A stretch of DNA of 64,000 nt from Oligoflexus sp. (GCF_035712445.1 NZ_DASTAT010000143.1:37926-101925); one strand, 5' to 3'; counted from the first letter of the stretch, positions 35,833-45,272 are shown. Notes: generated from the letters alone by a model not told the origin. Translations and numbers: made by a program.

Positions 35833-37511
35833 CCGCCGCAGATGGTCGCCAGTGCGTTGGGAGCCTCACCGGATTCTTCACCGGCAGGTTCCTCGACCGC
35901 TTTAAGCGGCGGAGCCGCCCCTGCGGGTGTTCCGGTGTTCAGCTCACGCAATTTCTTCATATAATGCAAAAGGTCGACCTGCCCCACATAGCTTCGTGTT
36001 TCACTCTGCTCCTGGGCCAAATCCAATTCCGCTTCCTGCAGCACGCGGCGGAAGGTTTGCTGAATCGAACCATCGGTATTCCGCTTATCCGCTGCCGCTT
36101 TCAATTGAAACAAAGCCGCAAGTCCTGCCACATAAGGCGCGGCCATGCTCGTTCCATCCAAGGTTTTATAGCCATTGTTCAAATAGGTGCTGTAAATCGC
36201 GGAACCCGGCGCCGTGATGTCCGGGCTGGTACGCTTGGTGGCAGGATTCACAACGCTCGGATCCACCCCTTTGGTCAGCTCCGAAGGAAAGTTACTGTAG
36301 GATGCCAGCGTCGCATCAGGATCCGAAGCGCCCACGCAAATCGTTCCGTTATAGGAGCAAGGCAGCACCGTATATTCCTTGATGGTCTGATTCAGCACAA
36401 AAAGCGTCTGCTGCTTGCATTCGCCGCCTAAAGGACAGTTCTCGTTGCCGGCCGCGACCACCACGATAATTCCCGCATTAATCGCATCGCGCATGATCTG
36501 GCTTTCCGTACCATTGCTCGATACCAGGTTTTGAAAGTCGACGCCACCACCCAGACTCATGGAAATCACATGCGCGCCTTCGGCCATCGCATAGCGAATC
36601 GCTTTATTCACAGCATCGGTCGATCCACCTTTCGAGCCCAAGGCTTTAATCGGCATAATCTTAATTTTGCCAGGGGCAAGCAATTCACCGACACCAACCA
36701 TACCATTCTCATCAACTTTCTTGGCCGCAATGATGCCCGCGCAATGAGTGCCATGACCATCATCATCTTCGGGATCGGCGTCATTGTTCGCAAAATCATA
36801 GCCCTTCACCGCACCGTTCACGGTGTAAAGGTTATCCTTCAACGCGGGATGCTGTTGGCCCACACCTGTATCAATCACAGCCACCACCACCTGATCGCGA
36901 ACGTTCTGAAGACCATCGGCAACAGTCCTGGCTTCCGTTGCACTCGTCTGATCATAGGCCCACTGCTGCCCCGAAGCCTGGGTCAGCTGATGCTCACTCA
37001 CACGCCCGGTCTTCGACACCCGAAAGGAATCTTCGACAAAATTGAAAGCCTTCCCATCCGCCAGCCGGAAATTGGTGGCCAGAGCATTCTGCACCTCGGG
37101 CAGTTTCAAAAGAGAACTGGCAAAACTCACACCGGGCGCAAGGTTTCCGCCCAGCTCCAGGAAGCGAACACCATCATCTTCCCCCAAGGCCTTCGGCACC
37201 GCGGCGACATTTTTCACATTGATCTGGCTGCTCAGAGATACGGCTTCCAGCGCATTATTGATCGCATTTTTAATGGTCACATTCAAAGCATCAGGATCCT
37301 GCACAAGATTATTCTGCTGCTGATCCTGCAGCTGACTGAGGAGCGCCTGACTCAACCCCACAGTCAAACTCTGTTGATTGACACTCGCACTCAAAAGCGA
37401 ACAGGCGATAGCCGCAGCTACACCGCCAGATTTACCTTTACAGGTCATACAGAGGAAGGACAGACTGACAATTCCAAATCGGGATGCCCATTGCGGCCAG
37501 CGGGAACGCAT
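35829..37511 (-). CDS. Subtilisin-like serine protease (S8), exported with propeptide
   Basis: 560 residues from ATG 37511, with GGAG 10 nt upstream. A hydrophobic N-terminus with cysteines (about residues 12-24) acts as export signal, possibly lipoprotein-type. A region of about 180 residues, Gln/Leu-rich then I9-like, precedes the catalytic domain: Asp214 (AVIDTGVG), His253 (GHGTHCAGI), Ser455 (GTSMAAP), oxyanion Asn in AAGNENC. A Pro/Ala/Glu tail closes the protein. It is divergent from a thioredoxin/caspase-like lipoprotein, so both may act in the envelope. Confidence 0.93.
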   Translation of the reverse strand: MRSRWPQWASRFGIVSLSFLCMTCKGKSGGVAAAIACSLLSASVNQQSLTVGLSQALLSQLQDQQQNNLVQDPDALNVTIKNAINNALEAVSLSSQINVKNVAAVPKALGEDDGVRFLELGGNLAPGVSFASSLLKLPEVQNALATNFRLADGKAFNFVEDSFRVSKTGRVSEHQLTQASGQQWAYDQTSATEARTVADGLQNVRDQVVVAVIDTGVGQQHPALKDNLYTVNGAVKGYDFANNDADPEDDDGHGTHCAGIIAAKKVDENGMVGVGELLAPGKIKIMPIKALGSKGGSTDAVNKAIRYAMAEGAHVISMSLGGGVDFQNLVSSNGTESQIMRDAINAGIIVVVAAGNENCPLGGECKQQTLFVLNQTIKEYTVLPCSYNGTICVGASDPDATLASYSNFPSELTKGVDPSVVNPATKRTSPDITAPGSAIYSTYLNNGYKTLDGTSMAAPYVAGLAALFQLKAAADKRNTDGSIQQTFRRVLQEAELDLAQEQSETRSYVGQVDLLHYMKKLRELNTGTPAGAAPPLKAVEEPAGEESGEAPNALATICGG

Positions 37512-37650
37512 AAGATCAGCTCTCCAAAAGTTAATATGCAGGGAATCTGGAATGATCTTAGCGAATGCTGTAATTTTGGCCAAGACGAAGATGCCAGGTT
37601 CGGCAGAAGTCTTGCACATAGCCCAAGCGATCCCCAGGAAACGGAGGCCT

Positions 37651-38910
37651 ATGCGTCCATTTATCTTATTTCCTTTTATACTGCTGCTGGCTGCCTGCGT
37701 AAGCTCTGGGCAGGCGATGAGTGAGCGGGACAATTCCGCCCAGACGCCGCGGCTTATCACGTTGACGCCCGAGAAGGCGCTCAAGCTTGTGAACGAAGCT
37801 TCGCCCACGATGCTTCTGATCGAGTTCACCACCCAATGGTGTGAACACTGCAAGGAGCTTAAAAAGCCCCTCCAGGCACTCGCCGCCAAGGGCCAGGGCC
37901 GCTACCGCATCGTATCCGTCGATGTCACCGATAAACTCCAGGTCATGGAAAACTTCGGCGTCGCCCAGAAGCTGCCGGCTTTCCGCCTGCAGGTTCCAGG
38001 CAGCAAAGACCCCATCTTGCGCTACGGAACAGGCGGACCCTTCCGCGAGATCGTGCAGTACTTATTGGACGAGGAGGCTCCGCGCTTTCTTCCCTGGGCC
38101 GACCATCCCTTGCAAAAGCCACAGGCTTATAAGGCCATGCTCCTCGCGGGAAGCTCCGACAACGCAAATTTCCTGCAGGAAGTGTCCTGGAATTATTCCT
38201 GGTTGCTCCAAAAGGGATATAAAGAGGATGAAATAGGCTGTTTTTATGCCAAGCCTGATCTGATTCAATACGGCGGTGATCGCGAACAATTCGATCAGCT
38301 GAAGCCCATATTGGAAACCTGTCATCCCGTGAAGCACCAGGAATTCCTGGACAGCATTCGCCTCTCACTGAACGAGAAACCGTCAACATTTTATCTTTAC
38401 GTCACAGCCCATGGGGCCGCGCCGGTCCCCCTGAAAAACCGCGAGACCTTCAGAAAAAGCTGTCTCGCGCATGCGCCTTCGCTCGCTCTGGACCAGACGC
38501 CTCCCGACTGTGTTTCAAGCCAGGGACTGACCGTCGACGATCTGGCCCGAGCCATGAAAGATGGGTCCGCCACCAAAAAATATCTCGTCCTGCAGGGCTG
38601 CTATACAGGTGGATTCATCTCGCCTCGGGATAATCCGAAAACCACAGCCAGCCCGCTCGCCCGGCTACCAGGCATTCATATCCTGACGGCCTCTGCAGCG
38701 CGGCAGGCGAGTTTTGGCTGCAACGCCGGAGCCCATGTCACCTTCTTCGGCTCCGCCTATAGCCAGGCTGTCCAGGACGATAAACAAAAATTCGAGACCA
38801 TGGATTGGCCCCGTATTTATCAGGATGTGCTGAAGGAGGTCACAAGGCTGGAAAAAGAGTTGCAGATAGGCAAACAGAACGCGTCACGTCCGCAGTTCTT
38901 TAAAAATTAG
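37651..38910 (+). CDS. Lipoprotein with thioredoxin domain fused to caspase-like (C13-type) domain
   Basis: 419 residues from ATG 37651 (GGAGG just upstream). Lipobox LLLAAC with Cys16. Residues about 40-130 are thioredoxin-like with CEHC (Cys64/Cys67) after TTQW. Residues about 165-400 look like a clan CD peptidase: strand FYLYVTAHG (His254) and strand KYLVLQGCYTGGF (Cys317), matching the His-Gly and Cys positions of legumain/caspase-type enzymes, followed by ILTASAARQ. No propeptide is evident. It may be an envelope disulphide-handling protease or a processing enzyme. Divergent from the subtilase, 139 nt apart; it converges on a radical SAM gene with an 11-nt overlap. Confidence 0.7.
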   Translation: MRPFILFPFILLLAACVSSGQAMSERDNSAQTPRLITLTPEKALKLVNEASPTMLLIEFTTQWCEHCKELKKPLQALAAKGQGRYRIVSVDVTDKLQVMENFGVAQKLPAFRLQVPGSKDPILRYGTGGPFREIVQYLLDEEAPRFLPWADHPLQKPQAYKAMLLAGSSDNANFLQEVSWNYSWLLQKGYKEDEIGCFYAKPDLIQYGGDREQFDQLKPILETCHPVKHQEFLDSIRLSLNEKPSTFYLYVTAHGAAPVPLKNRETFRKSCLAHAPSLALDQTPPDCVSSQGLTVDDLARAMKDGSATKKYLVLQGCYTGGFISPRDNPKTTASPLARLPGIHILTASAARQASFGCNAGAHVTFFGSAYSQAVQDDKQKFETMDWPRIYQDVLKEVTRLEKELQIGKQNASRPQFFKN

Positions 38911-39988
38911 GAAACAGCTCCCGCTGCTTCCACTCGCCGGGTCTGCGAAAATGCGAAACATCGAGGCCCGGCATGCCTTGATCCAAACCAAACTTCTTCG
39001 CAAAAATCTTAAACATCGTCTGAATCTGCTGCGCATAAGGCCCTTCGCCGGTCTGCCTTGTGCCCCAGCGCGTATCATAAAGCTCCCCGTTGCGGGTATC
39101 TTCAATCAAAGTCCGCACATGCTGAGCCCGCAGCGGATAGTGATGCTCCACCCAATCCAAAAAAATGGGTTTCACAGCCAAAGGTAAACGCAAAAGAACA
39201 TAATCCGCACTGCGGGCTCCAGCCTCGGCTGCAGCTTCCAGGATCTTCGGCGTTTCCTTATCGGTAAGGCCCGGAACAATCGGAGCCACATTCACGCCCA
39301 CCGGAATACCGGCAGCACTCAGACGCCGAATTGCTTCCAGCTTCATCTCTGGAGGCGGTGTGCGCGGCTCCATTTTGCTCGCCAGTTCGCGATCGACCGA
39401 GGTCACCGATATGAAGACCTCCACCAGATTCATTTCCGCCATCGGAGCCAGGATATCCAGATCACGCAGAATCAAAACGTTCTTCGTGATAATCGAAACA
39501 GGATTCCGAAATTCATGCAGCACTTCCAAACAGGCCCGTGTCAACCGATAGCGCCGTTCCACCGGCTGATAGCAATCGGTGACACCCGACATGGCGATGG
39601 GTTCGGGCTCCCATGAAGGCTTCATCAGGGCCTCGCGCAGAAGCTTCGGGGCGTCGACCTTCATCATGATTTTGGTTTCAAAATCAAGGCCGGCATTGAA
39701 ACCCAGAGTTTCATGCGTGGGGCGCGCATAGCAGTAGGCGCAGCCATGCTCACAGCCGCGATAGGCGTTGATGCTGTAATTGAAGCAAATATCCGGACTC
39801 GAATTCTTCGTAAGTATGGTCTTCGCATGATCCACAAGCACGGTCGTCTTCGCCGCCTTTTCAGGATCATCCCAGGGTTCGGGCGGCACATCCCTTTCAA
39901 TGCGCGTGGATTCAAAACGATTCGCAGGATCGATCCGGGCGCCGCGTGATTTGCGGTTTTTAAAATCAGAGGGTGTGGTCCTCGTCAT
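38900..39988 (-). CDS. PA0069-family (SPL-like) radical SAM protein
   Basis: About 362 residues from ATG 39988, with AAGGA 8 nt upstream inside the 3' end of polB. The radical SAM cluster motif is CxxxCxYC (RGCEHGCAYCYARPTH), followed by GVTDCYQPVE and ISVTSVDREL as in the PA0069/Rv2578c family related to spore photoproduct lyase. Function unproven; a DNA-lesion role is suggested by the 23-nt overlap with polB, which implies coupled translation. Confidence 0.88.
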   Translation of the reverse strand: MTRTTPSDFKNRKSRGARIDPANRFESTRIERDVPPEPWDDPEKAAKTTVLVDHAKTILTKNSSPDICFNYSINAYRGCEHGCAYCYARPTHETLGFNAGLDFETKIMMKVDAPKLLREALMKPSWEPEPIAMSGVTDCYQPVERRYRLTRACLEVLHEFRNPVSIITKNVLILRDLDILAPMAEMNLVEVFISVTSVDRELASKMEPRTPPPEMKLEAIRRLSAAGIPVGVNVAPIVPGLTDKETPKILEAAAEAGARSADYVLLRLPLAVKPIFLDWVEHHYPLRAQHVRTLIEDTRNGELYDTRWGTRQTGEGPYAQQIQTMFKIFAKKFGLDQGMPGLDVSHFRRPGEWKQRELFPNF

Positions 39989-42359
39989 GGAAATCATCCT
40001 TGAAGTGAAAGCCTGATTGTCCGCTCGTGGCTTCATCCGCACGGAAGCCCGCAAAGGGGGCCAGACCTTCCACAATGGGCAGAATCTGTTTGATTCTGTA
40101 GTGTTCATAGTCCACCGGCGCTTTTACAAAACCGAGGGGCTGTGGACCTTCTGCGGTCATCAGATAGCGCACGACCCGCACCGTGCGGGGCAGAAGGCGA
40201 GCCGCTTTAATGTGCGGCGGCGTGGTGCGCGTATAGGCTTCAAGCGGTTTCCGAATACGCTTGCGATAAACCAGCTCATCATCAAGCCGCCCCGCCTGCA
40301 TGGATCGAATCAGAGTGCGGATATGCGCCACCATGTTTTCGGGCGGCTGACGTTCAAACAGCATCCGCAAAAGGTCCCGCTGCAGCTGCCTCGCGAGTGG
40401 CGTCCAATCGCTCCGGACGGCCTCCATACCCTTGATTTCCAGGCTTTGGCTGCGCTCATCCATCTGAAGACCGGCATAATTCTTGGCCCGACTCCCCTCG
40501 CCCTGTCGATCGGCCGGCAGGAAAAAATAACGGAAATAGCCATCGAATTCCAGCTCCATATGCGAAGTGAGCTGGTATTCCTTATGAAGCGCCAGGGCCA
40601 GAGCTTCATTCGCTTCCGCGCAGAGCCTGCGGCCATAAGCAAGGACGTCAGCCGTCGCAAGGCAGGCGAGGTCCTGCACCGAGACGAACAAGGAGTCGGT
40701 GTCTCCATAGAGAACGGTATATTCACGCTGTGTAAAATAAGCCTTCATCCAGGTCAAAAGTTTTTGTCCCAGCGTTGTGATCCCGTCGGCCATGGTGCGA
40801 TCCGCAAAACGGCAGGCATTCGTGGCCAGAACTCCATAAAAGGAATTCATGATGATCTTATAGGAATAGGCCTCGGCCGCCTGACCCCGTTCCCGCGCGA
40901 GGGCTCGGTGCTGAAAAAATTCATGCAAAAGTTCGGGGAGTATGCCGGGCTCGCGCGAAAAGACCGCACCGTTCGGCGCGTGAATGCCCTCGCCTTCCGG
41001 GAGTGTTTCCCCCTGGATGAAGGCCACCGGATCAATGTTAAACGTCCGCATGATGGAAGGGTAAAGGCTCTTGAAGTCAAAGACCAGAACATGCTCATGC
41101 AGGCCCACCACAGGATCGAGGATCAATCCGCCGGTTCCGCCTTCTTCCTCGCCCGCATCAATACCCCGCGTGGGGGCCACCATTCCCCTTTGATGCAAAG
41201 CCCCGATATACAGCGTTTCAAATGCGGCGACGCTGCCCCAGGCTTTTTCCAAAGGCAGATGAGTCAGAAGGCTGCGCGTGAGTGTCAGTTCCAAGAGGCC
41301 CTGCTTTTTCAGGATATCGCGGACGAGTCGCGCATCTTCCAGCACATAGGCACAGAAAGCCTTGCGATCAAATCGAAAGGCCTGTTCGATTTTCTGGGCC
41401 GCGTCCTCCCATTCCTCGACAGCAAGCGTCTTGCCGCGGCCTAAAAGTTCCTGGGCCACCGTGTTCAACCTTAGATCTTCAAAACTGCTCAGCGTATGCC
41501 GCACAAGTTGCAACGCATCCAGTACCTGACGCCCGCGGATCACCATGCGGCCTTTGCCAAAGTACTGGCTCTGCCTCGCAAAAGAACTATCCTTGGTGCG
41601 GCCCAGATTGAATTCCACGCCCTGTTTTTTTGAAAGCTTTTCCAAAACAGTCAGATCGAAATCAATGACATTCCAGCCTGTGATGATATCGGGATCCAGC
41701 GCAACAACGCGTTCACGGAAATACTGCAGAAGTTCCTTTTCATCCGACAGGGCCTTTACCTCAGGCGGATCATCGGCACGCGCAGCTCCAATGAGGAGAA
41801 CCTCTTCCGATTTTGCCTTGCCCTCCAAACACCAGCTGACCAGGGATATCCCGAGCAGCCGTGAGGCCTCTGCATCCGTTTCAATATCCAGCGAAAGTAT
41901 TTTCAGATCAGGTTTTCCCGGCGCCGGGCTTAGAGTGGGATTGATGTAAAAGCGCTGCACGTGTTTCGAAGGTTGCCAAAGGCCCTCGATCCGAACCATA
42001 CCCGCGAGGCCGCGATGAATGCGGTAAAACTGCGGGTAATCCAGATCCGCTTCATAGCTTCGGATGCCGCGGCCGTCGAGATCCTTTTCCAGGGCCCTCA
42101 GATCGCGCACGGTGGGAAGCGTCACGCTTGCGACCGCTTCGCCATCCATCGTGGTCAGCTCTGTGTCCTGCCGCAGCCCGCGATGTTTCCTCAACAGGGC
42201 ATCAACGCCGCCTGCATCGGATCGACGGATATAGAAACAGGGCGGCAGCCTGTCATCGAGCAGACCAAAGGTCTCGCCGTTCTCCAGGCGGCCGGCAGCG
42301 TAGATGACGCTTTTGCCATGGAAGAGACCGTGAAAGATATCGACGAGAAAGGCACGCAA
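39966..42359 (-). CDS. polB: DNA polymerase II (family B)
   Basis: 797 residues from a TTG at 42359, chosen because AAAGGAG lies 7 nt upstream and homology begins there; no ATG lies near. Pol II of the E. coli type, used in lesion bypass and replication restart. The exonuclease motif SLDIETDA and the downstream GWNVIDFDL, the polymerase motifs DFKSLYPSIMRTFNIDP, KIIMNSFYGVL and YGDTDSLF, and the C-terminal YRKRIRKPL are all intact, so both polymerase and proofreading should work. Operon with a radical SAM gene. An imperfect direct repeat sits in the promoter region. Confidence 0.97.
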   Translation of the reverse strand: MRAFLVDIFHGLFHGKSVIYAAGRLENGETFGLLDDRLPPCFYIRRSDAGGVDALLRKHRGLRQDTELTTMDGEAVASVTLPTVRDLRALEKDLDGRGIRSYEADLDYPQFYRIHRGLAGMVRIEGLWQPSKHVQRFYINPTLSPAPGKPDLKILSLDIETDAEASRLLGISLVSWCLEGKAKSEEVLLIGAARADDPPEVKALSDEKELLQYFRERVVALDPDIITGWNVIDFDLTVLEKLSKKQGVEFNLGRTKDSSFARQSQYFGKGRMVIRGRQVLDALQLVRHTLSSFEDLRLNTVAQELLGRGKTLAVEEWEDAAQKIEQAFRFDRKAFCAYVLEDARLVRDILKKQGLLELTLTRSLLTHLPLEKAWGSVAAFETLYIGALHQRGMVAPTRGIDAGEEEGGTGGLILDPVVGLHEHVLVFDFKSLYPSIMRTFNIDPVAFIQGETLPEGEGIHAPNGAVFSREPGILPELLHEFFQHRALARERGQAAEAYSYKIIMNSFYGVLATNACRFADRTMADGITTLGQKLLTWMKAYFTQREYTVLYGDTDSLFVSVQDLACLATADVLAYGRRLCAEANEALALALHKEYQLTSHMELEFDGYFRYFFLPADRQGEGSRAKNYAGLQMDERSQSLEIKGMEAVRSDWTPLARQLQRDLLRMLFERQPPENMVAHIRTLIRSMQAGRLDDELVYRKRIRKPLEAYTRTTPPHIKAARLLPRTVRVVRYLMTAEGPQPLGFVKAPVDYEHYRIKQILPIVEGLAPFAGFRADEATSGQSGFHFKDDFHDEDHTL

Positions 42360-42380
42360 TCGATGGCTCCTTTGTGTCAA

Positions 42381-42464
42381 AGGAATGCCATACACTACCC
42401 GCGAATGGTGGCTCCCAAGCCCCACCAGCGTTGGCCCCTTTGCTTCCGAGGATTACCATACACT
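42381..42464. repeat. Imperfect 16-bp direct repeat upstream of polB
   Basis: AGGAATGCCATACACT (42381-42396) and AGGATTACCATACACT (42449-42464) differ at two bases and are 68 bp apart; read on the coding strand they lie about 20 to 105 bp before the polB start. Possible binding sites for a damage-responsive regulator; not a match to any LexA box known to me. Confidence 0.45.
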
Positions 42465-42480
42465 TGTCGGGCTTGTCGAT

Positions 42481-42618
42481 CTACGAGAGTTTCTTCTTGC
42501 CGAGTTGACAGGTATTAATGCCCAGCATGGCATACGGCGGGCACCAGCCCAGAAGTCCCGGAGCGCTGTGTAGCAGGGCCCGCGGTGAGATCGTGACAGC
42601 GCTCGCAATCGTCGCCAT
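42481..42618 (-). pseudogene. DUF2892-like C-terminal remnant or micro-ORF
   Basis: A 45-residue frame ending LLGWCPPYAMLGINTC plus a basic tail. That segment matches the conserved end of the DUF2892 inner-membrane domain (GLxGWCPLYxLLGINTC), but the first hydrophobic half of the domain is missing and no good ribosome site precedes ATG 42618. The frame stays open to the previous gene without resembling the missing part. Most likely a decayed gene. Confidence 0.5.
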
Positions 42619-42673
42619 CTTCAACTCATGATGGAAGGAAATAGACCCGGATCCTGGTAAGCCCCACTTTTTT

Positions 42674-43780
42674 TTAAGGCCGCAGCATATAATTGGAATT
42701 CACGGCAGGCACAGTCCGTTTGATAAACATACGCCGCGGCGCATCCATACCAAGCAGCAGCTGACTCACATCCCCGATAATCGGCCGACCAGCGTAGTAA
42801 CCGTGCCCCAGCCCACCCACACCAAGGACAGGCCGATCGACTTCACTGACATCGATCGTATCCACACCTTCCATCATAGTACAGCTGCCCAGTCGGGCAT
42901 TTCCATTCACCCGTGTTGAAGCCGCCAGTGCGTTATCATTCGGTGAGCAGTAGACCGTCGTCCGCACCGCAATTTTCCGCACAGCAGGCAAAAGGCTTCT
43001 GAAATCCTGCGTGGAAAAATCAGGTGCATTCAGAATCAGCTCCTGAATTGTTCCCTCAGGAAGAGAGTCCGCCAGCTGAGCCAAAGCCGGCAGCACCACC
43101 TGATGCCCCATGCTGTGAACAACGACATGAATTCGCTTGCCAGTGGCTGCTATCGTCGTGAGCAGCTGCTGAAACGGCTCAATGCTCGCCGCCGCATTCT
43201 TCTTATTCTCCTGATAAGTCCGAAGAAGATAGGGCCCTTCGATGAGACGCTGAACCGCACCCGCCGGCCACGAGAAAAGTACCAGCTGCCCCTGATACTT
43301 CCCATCAAACCCGATCTGCGCCGCCCGATAAACGGCCTCTTCAAAGCGCACGTTGAAACCATGCACGAACACCAGAATTTCATCCGGCTCGGGACTCTTC
43401 AAAGCCATCGCAAAGGAATCCGCATTCAAACTTTCATGCTGGGCCATCTGAAAATTAATCTGGGAATCAGAATTCGGATCATTCCCACTGCTCAAAGACC
43501 CCACCGGCCGGTTGATCGGCACCTGCACCCGGCACATGCCGTAGCGCAGATCCGTCCCCTTGCCGACGCCATACACAGCGTTCGAGCAGGCACCGACAGC
43601 CCCCTGCGTGCTGCGGTTGGTGACATAGATAACATTATAGGGCTGGGTTTCGATGTACGAGACAGGGAAGCGGGCATTCAGTTCCTGACGCAGAACCTCG
43701 TAACGCTCCGAGCCCTTCGGAGTCTGACAGGCGCTGAGGGTGATGAGGGTCAGTATCATGAGAAAACGAGAGCGCAGCAT
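42674..43780 (-). CDS. Alpha/beta-hydrolase lipoprotein (DUF900-like)
   Basis: 368 residues from ATG 43780 (AGGA 6 nt upstream). Lipobox TLSAC with the acylated Cys near residue 18. The hydrolase core shows EILVFVHGFNVRFEEAVYRAAQ and the nucleophile region HVVVHSMGHQVVLPAL, as in DUF900 family esterase-like proteins; the last conserved His is probably in LGHGYYAG. Outer-membrane or periplasmic esterase/lipase of unknown substrate. It follows the LysR gene by 10 nt, suggesting one transcript. Confidence 0.85.
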   Translation of the reverse strand: MLRSRFLMILTLITLSACQTPKGSERYEVLRQELNARFPVSYIETQPYNVIYVTNRSTQGAVGACSNAVYGVGKGTDLRYGMCRVQVPINRPVGSLSSGNDPNSDSQINFQMAQHESLNADSFAMALKSPEPDEILVFVHGFNVRFEEAVYRAAQIGFDGKYQGQLVLFSWPAGAVQRLIEGPYLLRTYQENKKNAAASIEPFQQLLTTIAATGKRIHVVVHSMGHQVVLPALAQLADSLPEGTIQELILNAPDFSTQDFRSLLPAVRKIAVRTTVYCSPNDNALAASTRVNGNARLGSCTMMEGVDTIDVSEVDRPVLGVGGLGHGYYAGRPIIGDVSQLLLGMDAPRRMFIKRTVPAVNSNYMLRP

Positions 43781-43790
43781 GAAAGATCCT

Positions 43791-44690
43791 TTAAACAAGC
43801 TGTGAGGGGAACTCGGTTTTCAGCTCCCGGAATAGAAAACGATAGGCCTCGGCAACCCGGGCCGCCTTCATGATATCGCGGTGACTCAGCAGCCAAAGAC
43901 TCCCGAAATCGGGACGATTGACTCGATCGGGCAGCTCCACAAGGTTTCCAAGTCGATTGACAAAGCGCGGAAGCAGGGCCACACCAGCCCCCTCTGCACA
44001 TAAAGACTGCGCGGTCATGAGGCTATCCACGCGAAAAACGCGCGTCCAATGCCGTGACTCAGTCTCCAGTTCCTGCGCCGCTCCAATATGCTTCAGACTC
44101 TGATCAAAGGCAATCAGAGCCGTTCGCGGCCGCAGGGTTTCCAGATTCAGATTCGCTGTTTGCAGCTGATGCAAAAGTTTCTCGGACGCGAAATAGGCGA
44201 ATTCTATAGGCCCAAGCTTGCGTCCGATATAATCCTCCGGCGGTTTGATCGTCGGCCTGATGGCAATATCCGCATCACGTTTATTCAGATTCGACATTGT
44301 ATTGCTGCTTTTCACCGACACGTTCAGCCCTGGATAGGCTTCCGTCAGCTTTATCAGAATAGGCGGCAGTATCGTCTGCGCCAGCGTATCAGCCGTCGTG
44401 ATCACGAGCGGTCCTTCCATCGTCTTATCAATGCCCGCCACCGAGCGATTGATACCTATGACCGCAGTTTCCATGGCTTCAGCATGCAGGAGCAGAGTTT
44501 CCCCGGCACTCGTCAGAACGAGCCTGCGACCCGACCGTTGAAAGAGTTTGGTCTCCAGGATCTCTTCCAGTTCATGCACGCGCCGAAACACCGTCGTGTG
44601 GTTGATCCCCAGGGACGCGGCCGCCGCAGGAAGGCTGCCGTCCCGGACTATAGCCAGAAATATTCGTATGTTATCCCAGTCTTTAATCAT
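43791..44690 (-). CDS. LysR-family transcription regulator
   Basis: 299 residues. N-terminal winged helix-turn-helix (LAIVRDGSLPAAAASLGINHTTVFRRVHELE) and a two-lobe effector domain beginning near GPLVITTADT. Divergent from a DoxX gene, the usual LysR target arrangement, with palindromes in the shared region. No clear Shine-Dalgarno. It may also control the downstream hydrolase. Confidence 0.95.
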   Translation of the reverse strand: MIKDWDNIRIFLAIVRDGSLPAAAASLGINHTTVFRRVHELEEILETKLFQRSGRRLVLTSAGETLLLHAEAMETAVIGINRSVAGIDKTMEGPLVITTADTLAQTILPPILIKLTEAYPGLNVSVKSSNTMSNLNKRDADIAIRPTIKPPEDYIGRKLGPIEFAYFASEKLLHQLQTANLNLETLRPRTALIAFDQSLKHIGAAQELETESRHWTRVFRVDSLMTAQSLCAEGAGVALLPRFVNRLGNLVELPDRVNRPDFGSLWLLSHRDIMKAARVAEAYRFLFRELKTEFPSQLV

Positions 44691-44722
44691 TGCAAAAATG
44701 CAATCCTTATATGCGATATCGC
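44689..44722. promoter_or_regulatory. Two palindromes in the LysR-doxX divergent promoter
   Basis: ATTGCA-AAAA-TGCAAT (44689-44704) overlaps the LysR start codon, and GCGATATCGC (44713-44722) lies beside it. Both are candidate LysR operators, the first fitting autorepression. Confidence 0.5.
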
Positions 44723-44810
44723 TTATTTATTATCACGCCTGCAATGCCGAAAATCAATGTGTCGGGCCCAGGAGGGCAACAACGCCTCTCTTCAATAAAA
44801 GGATATGGAT

Positions 44811-45272
44811 ATGACGAGCGCAAACAGTTTTTTAAGCAGGATTCTGAAAACAGACGGTGACGTCTCTGCAACCATTGCCCGCGTGGCTCTTGGGGTCATG
44901 ATACTGCCGCATGGACTGCAAAAAACCCTGGGCTGGTTCGGGGGCTATGGATTTTCGGGGACCATGCAGTTTTTCACGGAAACGATGGGGATTCCCTGGA
45001 TCCTGGCTTTGGCCGCCATACTTGCTGAATCGGTGGGTGGCCTCATGCTCATCCTGGGATTGGGAGCCCGCGTGGCGTCCGCCCTGGTTGGCATCACGCT
45101 TTTTGTTGCGGCTCTCACGAGTCATGTGCAGCATGGATTTTTTATGAACTGGTTCGGTCAGCAGAAAGGTGAAGGGATTGAATTCTTCATTCTGGCGCTT
45201 GGTCTCGCTTTGATTGTGACTCTCAAAGGCGCGGGGAAATTTTCTGCGGATCGCGCTCTGGTCAGGTCATGA
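44811..45272 (+). CDS. DoxX-family membrane protein
   Basis: 153 residues from ATG 44811, which has AAGGA 7 nt upstream; an ATG at 44805 is too close. Four membrane helices; the DoxX signature is seen in ARVALGVMILPHGLQKTLGWFGG and the second helix LAESVGGLMLILGLG. DoxX-like proteins act in thiosulphate oxidation, redox balance or are uncharacterised. Presumably regulated by the divergent LysR protein. Confidence 0.9.
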   Translation: MTSANSFLSRILKTDGDVSATIARVALGVMILPHGLQKTLGWFGGYGFSGTMQFFTETMGIPWILALAAILAESVGGLMLILGLGARVASALVGITLFVAALTSHVQHGFFMNWFGQQKGEGIEFFILALGLALIVTLKGAGKFSADRALVRS

